DNA from: Gadus chalcogrammus
Taxonomy: Eukaryota > Chordata > Actinopteri > Gadiformes > Gadidae
Assembly (NCBI RefSeq): GCF_026213295.1
Contig: NC_079423.1
Span: forward strand, 21,767,761 to 21,831,760
Length of the DNA: 64,000 bases
Direction: 5' to 3'
Numbering within the stretch: position 1 is the first letter of the stretch; each line of letters begins with the position of its first letter. This document shows positions 1 through 10,734 of this stretch, in pieces. Made by a program: the position numbers and the translations under genes. The notes under the pieces are model-generated. The model was not told the DNA's origin and searched no databases. It saw only the letters and a program-made list of their open reading frames with translations.

Positions 1-974
1 GGAGCCGGTGTTGAGGGACCAAGTTAAGCTCTCAGCCATGTGGACACCAAGGAATTTGGTGTTCTTCACGATCTCCACCGGGGAGCCCTCAACGTCCAGC
101 GGCTCGTGAGATGTCCGTGAGAACATCTGCCAGCTGGTCTGCACATCCTTTGAGTACACTCCCGGGAATGTTGTCTGGGCCAGCAGCCTTACGCGGATTC
201 ACTCTGCGCAGTGACTTTTCCACCTCAGCCGTGGTCAGACGTAGCACTTGTTCGTCGGGAGAGGGGATGTTCTTCTCCGCCATCACATCATTTTGTGCTT
301 CAAACCGGGCGTAGAACACGTTCAGCGCATCAGGCAGAGAGGCATCACTGTCACAGGCTGGTGTAGATGACCTGTAGTTGGTGATGGCTTGGATGCCCTG
401 CCATAGCTGCCGTGTGTCTCCACTGTCTCTGAAGTGGCCGTGGATTTTCTGGGCATGTGCACACTTAGCGTCCCTGATAGCCCGGGCCAGTATTGCCCTC
501 GCTATGCTCAGAGCCTTCTTATCACCTGCTCTGAAGGCTATGTCTCGGGCTCTCAGCAGTGCACGTACCTCTGCAGTCATCCATGGCTTCTGGTTGGAGC
601 GTGTGGTGATGGACTTGGTGACAGTGACGTCATCAGTGCACTTACTGATGTAACCAGTCACTGAAGCTGTGTACTCCTCCAGGTCAATGAAGCCGTCGAT
701 GGTTGGTGCTTCCCTAAACATATGCCAGTCGGTGCACTCAAAACAGTCCTGGAGGGCAGAGATGGCTCCTGCTGGCCAGGTTTTCACCTGTTTCTTGGCT
801 GGTCTGGAGCGTCTGACGAACGGTCTGTATGCTGGGATCAGCTTGACGGAGATGTGATCCGATACAGCCCGGTACGCACCGGTTACGTTGGTGTAAACAA
901 AATCCAGCATGCTCGCCCCTCTCGTCTCAAAATCCACATGTGGATGAAATTTAGCAAGCACAGTTTTGAGATTT
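1..974 (-). pseudogene. LINE fragment, L2/CR1-group (jockey superfamily), ORF2 middle part
   Basis: A minus-strand reading frame of about 290 codons (89-979) encodes the region between the endonuclease and the reverse transcriptase of a jockey-superfamily LINE. It runs from the end of the endonuclease ([19 protein letters not shown]) through the connecting domain to the first reverse-transcriptase block ([14 protein letters not shown]). The catalytic RT motifs lie beyond the window edge or beyond a frame break near position 89. The apparent start codon at 979 arises at the junction with the neighbouring Rex3 element and is not a real start. The fragment is interrupted upstream by Rex3 copy 1. 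Assignment to L2 rather than CR1 is by general resemblance only. Confidence 0.75.
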
Positions 975-2298
975 CTCATTCATCTCATCTCATTTTCGTC
1001 CGCTTATCCGGGGTCGGGTCGCGGGGGGAGCAGCTCAAGCAGGGGGCCCCAGACTTCCCTTTCCCGGGCCACATTGACCAGCTCTGACGGGGGGATCCCG
1101 AGGCGTTCCCAGGCCAGTGTTGAGATATAATCTCTCCACCTAGTCTTGGGTCTTCCCCGAGGTCACCTCCCCACTGGACGTGCCTGAAACAACTCCCAAG
1201 GAAGGCGCCCAGTGGGCATCCTTACCAGATGCCCGAACCATCTCAGCTGACTCCTTTCTAAGTAAAGGAGCAGCGGCTCTAATCCGAGTTCCTCACGGAT
1301 GGCTGAGCTTCTCACCCTATCCCTAAGGGAGACGCCAGCCACCCTTCTGAGAAAACTCATCTCGGCCGCTTGTACCCGCGATCTCGTCCTTTCGGTCATC
1401 ACCCAGCCCTCATGACCATAGGTGAGGATAGGAACGAAGATCGACCGGTAGATCGAGAGCTTTGCCTTGCGGCTCAGCTCTCTTTTCGTTACAACGGTGC
1501 GGTAAAGCGAACGCAATACCGCCCCCGCTGCTCCGATTCTCCGGCCAATCTAACGCTCCATAGTACCCTCACTCGCGAACAAGACCCCGAGCTACTTGAA
1601 CTCCTTCACTTGGGCTAAGGACTCATTTCCTACCCGGAGTAAGCAATCCACCGGTTTCCTGCTAAGAGTCATGGCCTCAGATTTAGCGGTGCTGATCCTT
1701 ATCCCAGCCGCTTCACACTCGGCCGCCAGCCGATCCAGTGAGTGCTGAAGGTCACAGGCCGATGATCCAATGAGGACCACATCATCTGCAAAAAGCAGTG
1801 ACGAGATCCTCAGACCACCGAACTGCAACCCCTCCCCACCACGACTACGCCTCGATATCCTGTCCATGTATATCACAAACAGGATTGGTGACAAGGCGCA
1901 GCCCTGGCGGAGACCAGCACCCACTGAGAACGAAACTGACTGGCTGCCGAGGACGCGAACACAGCTCTCGCTTTGGGAGTACAGAGATTGGATGGCCCTG
2001 AGGATAGACCCCCTTACCCCATACTCCCGCAGCACCTCCCACAGTTTCTCCCGGGGGACCCGGTCATACGCCTTCTCCAGATCCACAAAACACATGTAGA
2101 CCGGATGGGCATACTCCCAGGCCCCCTCCAGGATCCTTGCGAGAGTGAAGAGCTGGTCCGTAGTTCCACGTCCGGGGCGAAAACCGCATTGTTCCTCTTC
2201 AATCTGAGGTTCGACGATCGGCCGAACCCTCCTTTCCAGCACCTTGGAGTAGACTTTACCAGGGAGGCTGAGAAGTGAGATACCCCGGTAATTGGCAA
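975..2298 (-). mobile_element. Rex3-like (RTE clade) non-LTR retrotransposon, 5'-truncated copy 1
   Basis: This copy is nearly identical to 15980-17300, the matching part of the full-length copy. It encodes the central and C-terminal reverse transcriptase, including the intact FADD box near 1785-1796. The 3' end is a short run of imperfect GATGA-type repeats (975-1000), as in Rex3. Two nonsense changes are visible against copy 2. One turns a tyrosine codon to TAG just after VKEFK (about 1590). The other turns an arginine codon to TGA after ARPVGR (about 1161). Similarity stops abruptly at 2298, where copy 2 continues toward its endonuclease, so this is an ordinary 5' truncation. I see no target duplication. 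It is dead but young. Confidence 0.88.
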
Positions 2299-2339
2299 GA
2301 AGGATAGGAAGTTATTGTATTTTTCAACTGAGAGGGAGT

Positions 2340-2413
2340 GAGAGATGGTATCCAATGGCTTGAGGAGTGTGGCAACCCGGATACCCAGAATCCCCTGCGC
2401 GACCCCGTAGGAG
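2340..2413 (-). repeat. Short fragment of an LTR (5' edge), same family as 29518-29833
   Basis: Read on the minus strand from 2413, the sequence begins TGTGGCGACTCCTAC. It then has a CG-rich stretch followed by GGGATTCTGGGTATC. The solo LTR at 29518 starts with the same 15 bases and has a similar GGGGAGTCTGGGTAATC block next. Only about 75 bases are recognisable before Rex3 copy 1. Confidence 0.45.
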
Positions 2414-3657
2414 TCGCCACAGTATACTTAATAAGTAGTGGCTTAATAATTGCGGCTAATCATGTTCAGAGAGGTACGGATAAAAAACGTAAGGGTTATG
2501 AATGCATCCAGTTGCTGGTTCTCTTTGGCAAAACTACTCTATCAACCGCAAAGCAGGGCCCCAAAATTATCCTGCTTAGGGCAACCAGGTGTACAGGGCC
2601 GGCCCTGGTAAAGAAGTCACACATATAGGGTGTCACTTATCTCAGACCCATATAATTGTATGTGCTGTTGTGTTGTTGTGTTGACCACTCTGTGTTAAGA
2701 AGCAGAAACAAGTCAGAGCTGTTGTTAGCACTACACGTAGGTGATCCAATGAGCTACTAATGTTAGGTTTAATATCGTTTGGTCTAATAGGGCATGGAAT
2801 AAATGTTAATCATATTCACAGACACAGCGCTATCATAGCTCCACCACCAAAGTGTGTAAATGCAAACTTGATATGAGTATTGCATATAGATACTGGAAAT
2901 AAGTTCTTAAATAATATAAGTATCTAAATAATTAATGCTGGAGAAAAGCTGGGCGAGAGGGAGCAGAGAGGGAGGTTTTTGTTTTTGTTTTGGGTTGTTT
3001 ATCTTCAAACTTTCTTCTGCTCCTCTCTGCTCTCTGAAGGTTCTGTATTACTCTCAAATCGTACCTTTAGCAGCTTTAAAGCAGGGGAAGGCAACATTGG
3101 AGAATTCAGGCTACCATTGTAGATAGCTTGATTGTGAAAGGATACAACTAGTGACTGTGAATGCAGGTCGATGATCTAAAAAGATTTTCTTGGTGAAAAG
3201 GTGAATTTGACCCAGAACCATGTTTTTAACCCAGATCTACATTTGCCAGTCTACTGAGATCCAACAGTCCAAATAGGGAGCAGTGTTATATATTGACAAC
3301 TTCCCTTCTAACCTTTTTCCTCTGCTCCTCTCAGATTCACTTTCACTGTCTGCTGCTTGATTCCTCACTCGCTCAACTACACACATTTTGATCCGGTATT
3401 TGACAAATAGCTGAAGTGAAAGTTCTGTCACTGACTACAAAACTGATTGGGCCTTGAGCCTGTTGAATGCCTCTTCCAAAAGTTATAGAATGATAGGACC
3501 AATGGCACTAGGGAATGGGCATTTCAGTTCATGATGAAAAGGAACAAGCAATGGTGGCACGCAAGGAATATTTAGCTACAGAGCAAATCAGAAATCTGCA
3601 TTGAAGTCTACTCTCAGACGAGAAGATGTATACTTTCAACTGGATTTGGCAATTGAG
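2414..3657. other. No gene recognised
   Basis: AT-rich, non-coding sequence with short frames only. I see no splice-like exon, RNA gene or terminal repeats. A GC-richer piece around 2540-2610 looks like dispersed repeat debris but cannot be named. Confidence 0.5.
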
Positions 3658-3680
3658 AAAAGAGAGAGAGAGAGAGAGTC
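3658..3680. repeat. (GA)n microsatellite
   Basis: A short AGAGAG run in non-coding sequence. Confidence 0.85.
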
Positions 3681-3835
3681 AAGTTGTTATTGAATCAGAT
3701 TGGCAGGAGTATGTTTAACAGTGGACAGCTGAGCCCTTACGTTGAAATCCATTGCTGACCAGCCAAGGCCACACGGATACTTAATGTGAAACACAAACTT
3801 TCCGAATCCCGTTTCTTTGCTCTACCAAAATCTCC

Positions 3836-3899
3836 ACCTTAACCCTACCCCTACCCCTTAACCCTACCCCTTAACCCTACCTCTTAACCCAACCCCTAC
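3836..3899. repeat. Telomere-like CCCTTAACCCTA minisatellite
   Basis: Four to five imperfect units of CCCTTAACCCTAC with CCCTACCCCT variants. It resembles interstitial telomeric repeats (CCCTAA), but an extra base breaks the hexamer register, so it is better called a telomere-like minisatellite. The following 300 bases to about 4210 hold no recognisable feature except an A/T-rich tract near 3970-4000. Confidence 0.6.
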
Positions 3900-4218
3900 G
3901 CAATGGGACAACAACCCCTCAAGACCCAGTTACAGTACGTCATTAGTAGTCGTTGACAGGGTTTTGATCTTTATTTTTATTTTTTATTTTTTATCTTTTG
4001 GTACAATATCTGTCTCTGAATAAACATAGAACTTGAGGTAGTATGGCATCCATGTAAAACATAAATATCGTACAAACAAGAACCAGTGAAATAATGGAAC
4101 TAATATTGCATATTACAAAAGGCATCAACCATCACATTTTAGCAATATCTCGGTCGGTTTTAAACCATCAGTGGATGTTGAATCTTTCTATCTTCTTGGG
4201 GGTTGGGGGGCGTACGCC

Positions 4219-4671
4219 TTGTTCACATTACATTGCATGCGTCCGTCGGCGGATGGCCGAGGCCGTGTCTGACGTATAGGGGACTAGTCTCTGCAGACGA
4301 ATACTGCAGCCAATCAAATCGCTTCCTGCTACAAAGCCGATGTGTGGATATAAATACAAAAGAAGACACAAAGTACAGGTGACTAAAAACAATGCTATCA
4401 TTCCACATTTCTTTAAAAAAATATAACCGGCGGATTTTTCCTGCTTCTTCCTGCTTGTTATTGCAAAAATGGATCCAGGAAACTCGTGGAGTGTATTTGC
4501 ATAACCGCAATCTGATTGGCCGACGGATCCGGCGCTGCCTGAAAAGTTGAACATTTCTCAACTGGACGCAGCCCACGGAGCCGAATGGACGGACGGACCC
4601 ACAATGCATATCGCGAGCGCCCCATGCAAAGTCAATGAAATCCTCAGACGGACGGAGGTAGTGTGAACAAG
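4219..4671. mobile_element. Candidate non-autonomous DNA transposon (MITE) with imperfect inverted ends
   Basis: The left end reads CTTGTTCACATTACATTGCA followed by GCGTCCGTC. The right end, read in reverse complement, is CTTGTTCACACTACCTCCGT followed by CCGTC. These are imperfect terminal inverted repeats of about 25 bases around a 450-bp non-coding core rich in CCGTCCG subterminal motifs. No clear target duplication is visible and the exact ends are uncertain. Internal frames are not protein-like. Superfamily unknown. Confidence 0.45.
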
Positions 4672-4887
4672 TAGGGCTACCAATGAAGAAGTGGTGATTG
4701 AGATTGGAGGGATGGGCTCTGTGATGGCAGCGACCGGACAGGTAGGTAGTTAAATAGATAGAAGATATTTCTACCAAAATAAATGAAAAAATGCATCACA
4801 TTGATCCACCATTCTCCAGGCTAATTAGCATTTTTAAAACTAACTATGGCATTACTTGGCAGGGGATTAAAGCTTATCTTCAACCTG

Positions 4888-5010
4888 GAGCCCGCGGCTG
4901 GTCTGCGTAGCCCACGGCTGGTCTGCGTAGCCCGCGGCCGGGCTGAGGAGCCCGCGGCCAGGCTTCGAAGTCCGCAGCCAGGCTGCCCACGGAGCCCCCG
5001 GCGTGAGTCT
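4888..5010. repeat. GC-rich minisatellite, unit about 24 bp
   Basis: Degenerate tandem units around AGCCCGCGGCTGGTCTGCGT, four to five copies. All frames through it are open because stop codons are rare in such sequence, so the short frames here are not genes. The flanks 4680-4880 and 5011-5289 show nothing recognisable. Confidence 0.7.
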
Positions 5011-5289
5011 GGGAGCTCTGCTCCAGGAGTTTTGGTGGTTGTGCTTGTTATAAAGAAAATGCCTATACAACATTAAAACGGCATAAAGATAATGCGATGG
5101 TCATCATCATTAATTAATGATTATTTTCACAGAAAACCCTTACATTTATGGTTTTCGATCCTGTCGCATCTTTTCGCCAGCCATCTTGCCTGGGATTTTT
5201 TTCCATTTTCTCACAAGGTATTGCGGGAGCAAGTCATGTCGTGGAATCTATTAACGACTTATTTAATTCACATCAACTAGCTATACGCA

Positions 5290-5639
5290 TGAGGAATCGG
5301 AGAGTCCGGATCAGGTATTGACAGAGACTTTATTGCTACCCGTAAGCAAGCAACAACAGAGCCGAGTGAGCTTTGCAAAGACACTGCCGGATTAATAGAT
5401 TCCAGCGTCTTATTCACACACTACAGCACAGCACTCAGCAGTTTCTTGTTTGAGGTGTCCGCCCATAATCAATCACAAATTCCTCTAACCAAATGGTCAC
5501 CCGAGATAATTTAGGACACCAGGCTGAGGTCAGCATGCAATGTCTCCGTAGCTTCCTGCTCCTGTTTTCTACCATTAGATATACAGGCCTAATAATAATC
5601 ATGGTTTACCATAGAATATAATCATTAATTTCTGCCACA
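5290..5639 (-). repeat. Probable 3' LTR of the minus-strand endogenous retrovirus (ERV-A)
   Basis: On the minus strand the segment starts TGTGGCAGAAATTAATG directly after a purine tract (AAAAGGGAAGATG, complement of 5640-5654) that looks like a polypurine tract. Near its far end it carries a polyadenylation signal, AATAAAG (complement of about 5328-5334), followed by a 40-base tail ending CTCA. That order of purine tract, TG, AATAAA and CA fits a retroviral LTR read on the minus strand. No second LTR or target duplication was found, and the CA end is approximate. Confidence 0.5.
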
Positions 5640-7274
5640 CATCTTCCCTTTTGTGACTGCTAAGAACAGTGCACTACATTTCATCATCGTTAAAAACCTT
5701 TAAGCATGTTCATGGCATTCAACCTGCATAATTCTCAGGAATTTCTATCAAATGTGGTACATCCTATTAACATTTTTATTCCTGCAATTCGTTCATATGG
5801 AACCATACACCCTTCTAAATCATAACAACACAATGTTCCATATTCAGCATATAATCCTATCAAATGTCTAACTAGAATTCACACATAGTAATCATAACAT
5901 AGTATTTTCAGCATGCATTGAAAATTAGCATTTCAGAATATATGACATAAAAATATAAAACAAAAAATGATATTTCAAAGAATAAGTACAAATAATACAA
6001 ATTAAAAAATTAAGATTGTCCACAAGCTTGCATAGATTTGGATAGCTCTGATTATCTTCATGTATCGGTATGCTGTATAAATGTGGGGGGTTTGGGTTGT
6101 CCTATTTTATCAATTCTTATGTTCTCGTCTGGTTCGTATGTTCTCTTCCGTTTGTTTAGGTTATTGTTTTCTAAGTTACCGACAACATCATTTATTGATG
6201 GTAATATTGATTTCAAATTCTCGGCATCTTTTCATAATTACGTTCCATGGCTCTCCGTCATATTTATCTTCAAGATATTTGTTATGGTGACTCGATCCTA
6301 ACAACAGAAAACATTTCATTGAACATATAGCATACTTTTTCTGGTATGGGATATCTTCTCTTCGTGTTCTATTTTAAATTGACCTCTGGATCATATTCCT
6401 GCTGTGTCCGTTCTTTTAAGCAAATTTCAAAATCCTATTTAGTATTTACCACATATACTGCATCCTGACAATTTTTGCCACACAAACAGTTATTTGCCTC
6501 TATTTGTTTTCCAGTAAATTCGATCCATTTATACAACCTATTTGCTTTTGCTTGCCTGAACAACTGGTCTTTTGTTCTTACCCTAATGCGTCCACTGGGA
6601 TCAGGTTTATATTATTTTAGGGCCCTAGCTGTTGAGTGGCGACCAATGCTTTTAGTGTAATTACCCTCCCGAATGGTTGTCTGCTCCACGGGAGTCTCTT
6701 CAAGAGACATTGGTGTCGATGTTAAGATCCTTGTCGCCATATTTTCTAAATTCGCCATTGATATAGCGGTCGGTTGCCAGTGCTTCTATATTATCCTCTT
6801 TAGATATTATTATTGTGGTCACCTCTACTTTTGCTAGCATTGTTGTTAATATTATTTTACCCTGAGCAGTTGCTGCTGTACCATTTGTTGCTAGTTTGTT
6901 TATTCGATCACTCATGACTGTTATTTCTCTAATTGGAGTTACATTAGTGGTTGCTAGTATTGTCGCTTCCTCTCTAATAGAAGTTACATTTGTGATTGCT
7001 AATGTTGTTTCCTCTCTAATATAAGTTACATTAGTGATTGATGGTTGTGCTAAATCCCTGATATCAGAAGTTTCATTAGATTTACTTGCATCTAGAGTTG
7101 AATTTAATCTATTAGTGGTTACCAATGAATTTATCCCATTATCTCTAACTGGAGGTTGATCTACTTTATCGGTGGCTGTGTTACTTTGTCTTTTTTTTTT
7201 CTGTGAAGTTTTTAGTGGATTGCTTTGATCAATTTCAACGACCTTACCCAGTTGATTTTTGATTTATACAAGAG
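5640..7274 (-). pseudogene. ERV-A remnant, decayed env-like region
   Basis: Minus-strand open stretches separated by stops and frameshifts lie just upstream of the polypurine tract and LTR. The longest (6700-7125, extending open to about 7260) is repetitive and rich in N-x-T sequons (several NVT), as expected for a glycosylated surface protein. Further fragments at about 6060-6640 contain cysteine pairs. I do not recognise a fusion peptide or transmembrane segment. The envelope assignment is inferred from position between the integrase/env junction (15.4-15.9 kb) and the LTR, and from the sequons, not from a matched domain. Nothing here could make a functional protein. Confidence 0.4.
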
Positions 7275-7857
7275 TCTTCCGTTAGGGTTGTGGGTGCAGG
7301 CAGGAAGGTAGGACCCAGATGCAGACGGTTAGGGGAAAACTGCACTTTGTTTCCGCCAAAAGGCTAAGGCAAGGAGCAAGGAGCAAGGGTAACTACAGAG
7401 AACACGCAGGACAGCACAGGGAACAAAGGAAAGACAAGGGCTTAAGTAACAAACACAAGACACGCAACGAGGAACAGCTGAGACACAATAGGGGAGGGAG
7501 CAGTAATCAACACAGGAGGGAAACACACCAAAACACGACAGACCATGACAGTACCCCCCCCCTTAAGGGTCGACTCCCAGGCGACCAACAACAATCAAAA
7601 AAATAAATAAATGGACTGGGTCAGAGCGGAGGGGTGTCAGGCGAGCGGCCAGAAAACTGCCCCAGGGCATGGCAGGGAGCCTCAGGCGGACGGCCTGGGG
7701 GGCAAGCAGAGGCAGAGTGAAGGCGGAACCCTTCAGGAGGCCGGCGGCAAGGACGATGAGGGCTCAGTCCCTCCGGAGGCCTGCAGCGGCAAAGAAACCC
7801 CTCTGAAGGCTGGCAGCGGCGAAGGCGGAACCCTTCAGGAGGCCGGCGAAGGCGAGG

Positions 7858-8431
7858 TAGAGGGCGGGTCCCCACAGGAGGAAGGCCAGGTAGAGGGCGG
7901 GTCCCCTCTGGAGGAAGGCCAGGTAGAGGGCGGGTCCCCTCTGGAGGAAGGCCAGGTAGAGGGCGGGTCCCCTCTGGAGGAAGGTCAGGTAGAGGGCGGG
8001 TCCCCTCTGGAGGAAGGTCAGGTAGAGGGCGGACCCCCTCTGGAAGGCGGGACCCCTCAGGAAGGCAAGGTAGAGGGCATGTCCCCTCTGGAGAAGAGGG
8101 CGTGCCCCTTCCAAAAGGTTTGGAAGGCGGGACCCTTCTGGAAGGCCTTGAAGAGGGACCCCCCTCGGGAAGGAGTGGAGGGAGGGCTCCCACAGGCAGG
8201 AGTGGAGGGCGTGCCTTCCCTGGACGGTCTGGAGGGCGGGCCCCCTCCGGCAGGAGCAGAGGCCGGTCCCCCGCTGGAAGGAGCAGAGGGCGGGCCCCCT
8301 CAGGCAGGAGCGGAGGGCGTGCCTCCCCTGGACGGTCTGGAGGGCGGGCCCTCTCCGGCAGGAGCAGAGGGCGGACCTCCTCAGGCAGGAGCGCAGGGCG
8401 GACCTCCTCAGACAGGCGAAGAGGCCGGTCC
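7858..8431. repeat. 33-bp minisatellite, then degenerate related units
   Basis: About five near-perfect copies of a 33-bp unit (AGAGGGCGGGTCCCCTCTGG plus GGAAGGCCAGGT) run from 7858 to 8040, followed by diverged units to 8431. The unit is a multiple of three, so both strands show 11-residue protein-like repeats. I treat these as artefacts of the array. Confidence 0.85.
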
Positions 8432-8567
8432 TCCTCTGGAAGTCGAGGAGTGGGCTCAGGAACCGGACAGGGCTCGGGGGCCGGAGTCAGTGCGGGAGCT
8501 GGAGTGCCAGGAGGAACCAGGTGGTACCCCAAACTCACCACCCCCACTCTGATTGTCCGTAAGGGAG

Positions 8568-8731
8568 GAGGCTGGTAGCTGGGGACCGGGGGCAGAGGCT
8601 GGTAGCTGTGGACCGGGGGCAGAGGCTGGTAGCTGGGGACCGGGGGCAGAGGCTGGTAGCTGGGGACCGGGGGCAGAGGCTGGTAGCGGGGAACCGGGGG
8701 CAGAGGCTGGTAGCTGGGGACCGGGGGCAGA
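8568..8731. repeat. 27-bp minisatellite
   Basis: Six copies of a 27-bp unit containing AGGCTGGTAGCTGGGGACCG and GGGGCAG, with one- or two-base variants. It lies inside the LTR remnant next to its truncated 5' end. Confidence 0.9.
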
Positions 8732-8750
8732 CACTACACAGACCATGACA

Positions 8751-9039
8751 TCTTCTGCTTCTAATGCAAAATTGAATGTTCTTTCTGACACTTCTTTAAG
8801 AGGCATATATCCTCTCATATTTATGTTTTTTCTGACTTTACTGTTAAACGCCATTTCATTGGTTTAGGTTGAATATCTACTTCACACCGCCTTTTCCTAT
8901 GCGCTTGTTCATAATTCTGGCGGAAGGTTAATGCACATAATGGTTGGTTACCTGACATAAAAGTAAACACAAATTCATTAACTTGGTTTTGCGGTGGTAT
9001 CTGAGCATATAAGACTATTCTCTCTTCCTTACTAACTAT
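8751..9039 (-). pseudogene. ERV-A remnant between two younger insertions
   Basis: Two overlapping minus-strand frames cover this 289-bp island. One begins before 9039 and ends near 8800; the other starts at 8854 and continues up to the TCTTC duplication. They are consistent with one old frame broken by a frameshift. The same ORF-bearing strand resumes at 7274 after the LTR remnant, and at 15426 beyond ERV-B. I read this as a slice of ERV-A env interrupted twice. No domain is recognised, so the identity is inferred from context. Confidence 0.4.
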
Positions 9040-9806
9040 AGTTGGGAAAAATAACCTGCTGAGTACATCACATGTACATTACAAATATAGCTAACTCCTA
9101 CCCTAGCCTGATGAGCACATCACATGGACACATTACAATATAGTCAACTCTTGCTCTAACCCAACGAACACAAACATGATATAGTCAGGTCAAGGCCGGA
9201 GCTGAAGGCCCCATCTCCCAGGCAGGCAGATGGTGGACACTCAGACAATGCACCAGTCATCCTCAAGAACGGGAGAGCCACATTAATTTATCACACAGGA
9301 GACATTTTGAGAGCTCTTCCCCGTTAGGAGGAACCAAGAGATACCCCTTCCCACACCAGGGGCCTGAGAGCCACATTAATTATCACACACGAGACACTTT
9401 GGGGGGGGCACTCCCCCGTTTTAATTTATCACATCGGAGACACGAGGAGCTCTCCCCCGTTACGAAGCTCTCCCAGGGCCTGGGAGCCAAGACCAAGCAA
9501 AACACACAGAACCACACACACCTCAAACGCACACACCTCATCGAGAGGAGGATACAGCATAAAAACTGTACCACACAGGGACTCTTCACTCTTCTTCTGA
9601 AGCAGACCTTCCACGGAGGCGAAGCTCCGGACGAACCATCAGCGCTGATTAGGGACTTAGACATATTCGATTTCTCACGCTTTATGACTCTGTATAACCG
9701 TTGCCACTTTACTTAATAAATCCAAGGTCCTCGTGCCGACAGACTTTATTACCTCTCCGTCTCATTTTATCTGGTCCAGTAACTAGACAGACCGTTTTTC
9801 CCCACA
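9040..9806 (+). repeat. 5' LTR of ERV-B
   Basis: It starts (A)GTTGGGAAAAATAACC, where the 3' copy has the canonical TG start, and ends TTTTTCCCCACA. The two ends are inverted relatives of each other. U3 carries three imperfect direct repeats, each a CACATTAATT(T)ATCACAC block followed by GAGACA and CCCCGTT, at about 9272, 9367 and 9415. A candidate TATA-like AGCATAAAAACT lies near 9558 and an AATAAA signal near 9714. Compared with the 3' LTR it has one extra 15-bp piece near 9520-9535. Confidence 0.85.
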
Positions 9807-9809
9807 ATT

Positions 9810-9828
9810 TGGTGACCACCGACGTGAT
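9810..9828 (+). other. Primer-binding site, tRNA-Trp-like
   Basis: Three bases after the LTR lies TGGTGACCACCGACGTGAT. This matches the tRNA-Trp primer site known from avian retroviruses except for one extra A in the middle, so it would prime poorly. Confidence 0.7.
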
Positions 9829-10119
9829 TTTTTCTGAATTGAACCGCAACTGGGAAACGAGAGACAGAGAGCGGCACGGCCTCGAGACCCCGGAGCACCG
9901 GACCGATTCCTGCAGTCTCACCTCGCGTACGCCCAACAAAAGGTAGGCAGAACCTGTTGATAAAATCCAAACTCTGCATAGTTATATAGGAACCACATTA
10001 GGAGGTGAGACTGTGAGAGCGGTTCGCTACGGGATATCTCGTGGGGACGAATAGAGTTGCATTCCAGCATTTCCCCATAAACCCGATTGACCCTGAACGC
10101 GTGACACATCGAATATCGG

Positions 10120-10620
10120 CTCGTTGCATGGTGAAAGAATACCCTCGAGACCATAGGGCCTATAAGAATCGGTCATAGTGATACAAGACTACCGATGGCC
10201 GAGTAATGGATGCCTGGGCCAAGAGTGGAACCCAGAGGGATGCCTGGGCCGCGGGTGGAACCCAGAGGGAAAGAGAAGGGCCTATAAGAATCGGTCATAA
10301 TGATACAAGACTACCGATGGCCGAGTAATGGATGCCTGGGCCAAGAGTGGAACCCAGAGGGATGCCTGGGCCGCGGGTGGAACCCAGAGGGAAAGAGAAG
10401 GGCCTATAAGAATCGGTCATAGTGATACAAGACTACCGATGGCCGAGTAATGGATGCCTGGGCCAAGAGTGGAACCCAGAGGGATGCCTGGGCCACGGGT
10501 GGAACCCAGAGGGAAAGAGAAGAAAAAAAACTAGAATCGTTGCATGGTGAAGAAAATACCCTCGAGACCCTAGGGCCTATAAGAATCGGTCATAGTGATA
10601 CAAGACTACCGATGGCCAAG
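10120..10620 (+). repeat. Higher-order tandem repeat, 122-bp unit, in the ERV-B leader
   Basis: Units begin GGGCCTATAAGAATCGGTCA at 10156, 10278 and 10400 (period exactly 122). A fourth partial unit begins at 10573 after a 51-bp interruption. Each unit contains an internal direct repeat of GATGCCTGGGCC plus TGGAACCCAGAGGG. The segment before the first unit (TCGTTGCATGGTGAA with ATACCCTCGAGACC) recurs before the fourth, showing a larger duplication. Confidence 0.92.
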
Positions 10621-10734
10621 TAATGAATGTGTATTAAATAATTCTATGTGGTAAGAAGGTTAGAGTCCTTTATCAGGGTTAGAGTCCCTTTGCAGAGGAA
10701 ACAGTATGCCTGGGGCACGAGTGACACACAGAGA

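Larger units (their letters stand above)
7280..8750 (-). mobile_element. Gypsy-like LTR retrotransposon remnant with one complete LTR
   Basis: The element is flanked by the exact 5-bp duplication TCTTC (7275-7279 and 8751-8755). On the minus strand a complete 3' LTR occupies 7553-7280, starting TGTCATGGTCTGTC and ending CCCTAACG. It is preceded by a polypurine tract of nine Gs (complement of about 7554-7566). At the other end only the first 13 bases of an LTR (TGTCATGGTCTGT, 8750-8738) remain. The core is a GC-rich minisatellite; long frames on both strands are low-complexity shadows and no gag or pol domain is visible. It interrupts an ERV-A reading frame. Gypsy assignment rests on the 5-bp duplication and LTR style. 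Confidence 0.7.

Noticed and set aside
1370..2278. Plus-strand frames opposite Rex3 (also 16371-19200)
   Set aside because: Shadows of the reverse-transcriptase and endonuclease frame.
3836..3899. True telomere or internal telomere array
   Set aside because: Units are irregular with extra bases, and only about 60 bp long.
4223..4777. 184-codon minus-strand frame
   Set aside because: It spans a candidate MITE including both its ends and has no family features.
7611..8552. Long open frames on both strands (313 and 308 codons), proline- or glycine-rich
   Set aside because: All frames are open because of GC-rich tandem repeats whose unit is a multiple of three; no domain, and the array lies inside an LTR remnant.
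10156..10620. CRISPR-like or satellite centromeric array
   Set aside because: Only three to four units, confined to one ERV leader.
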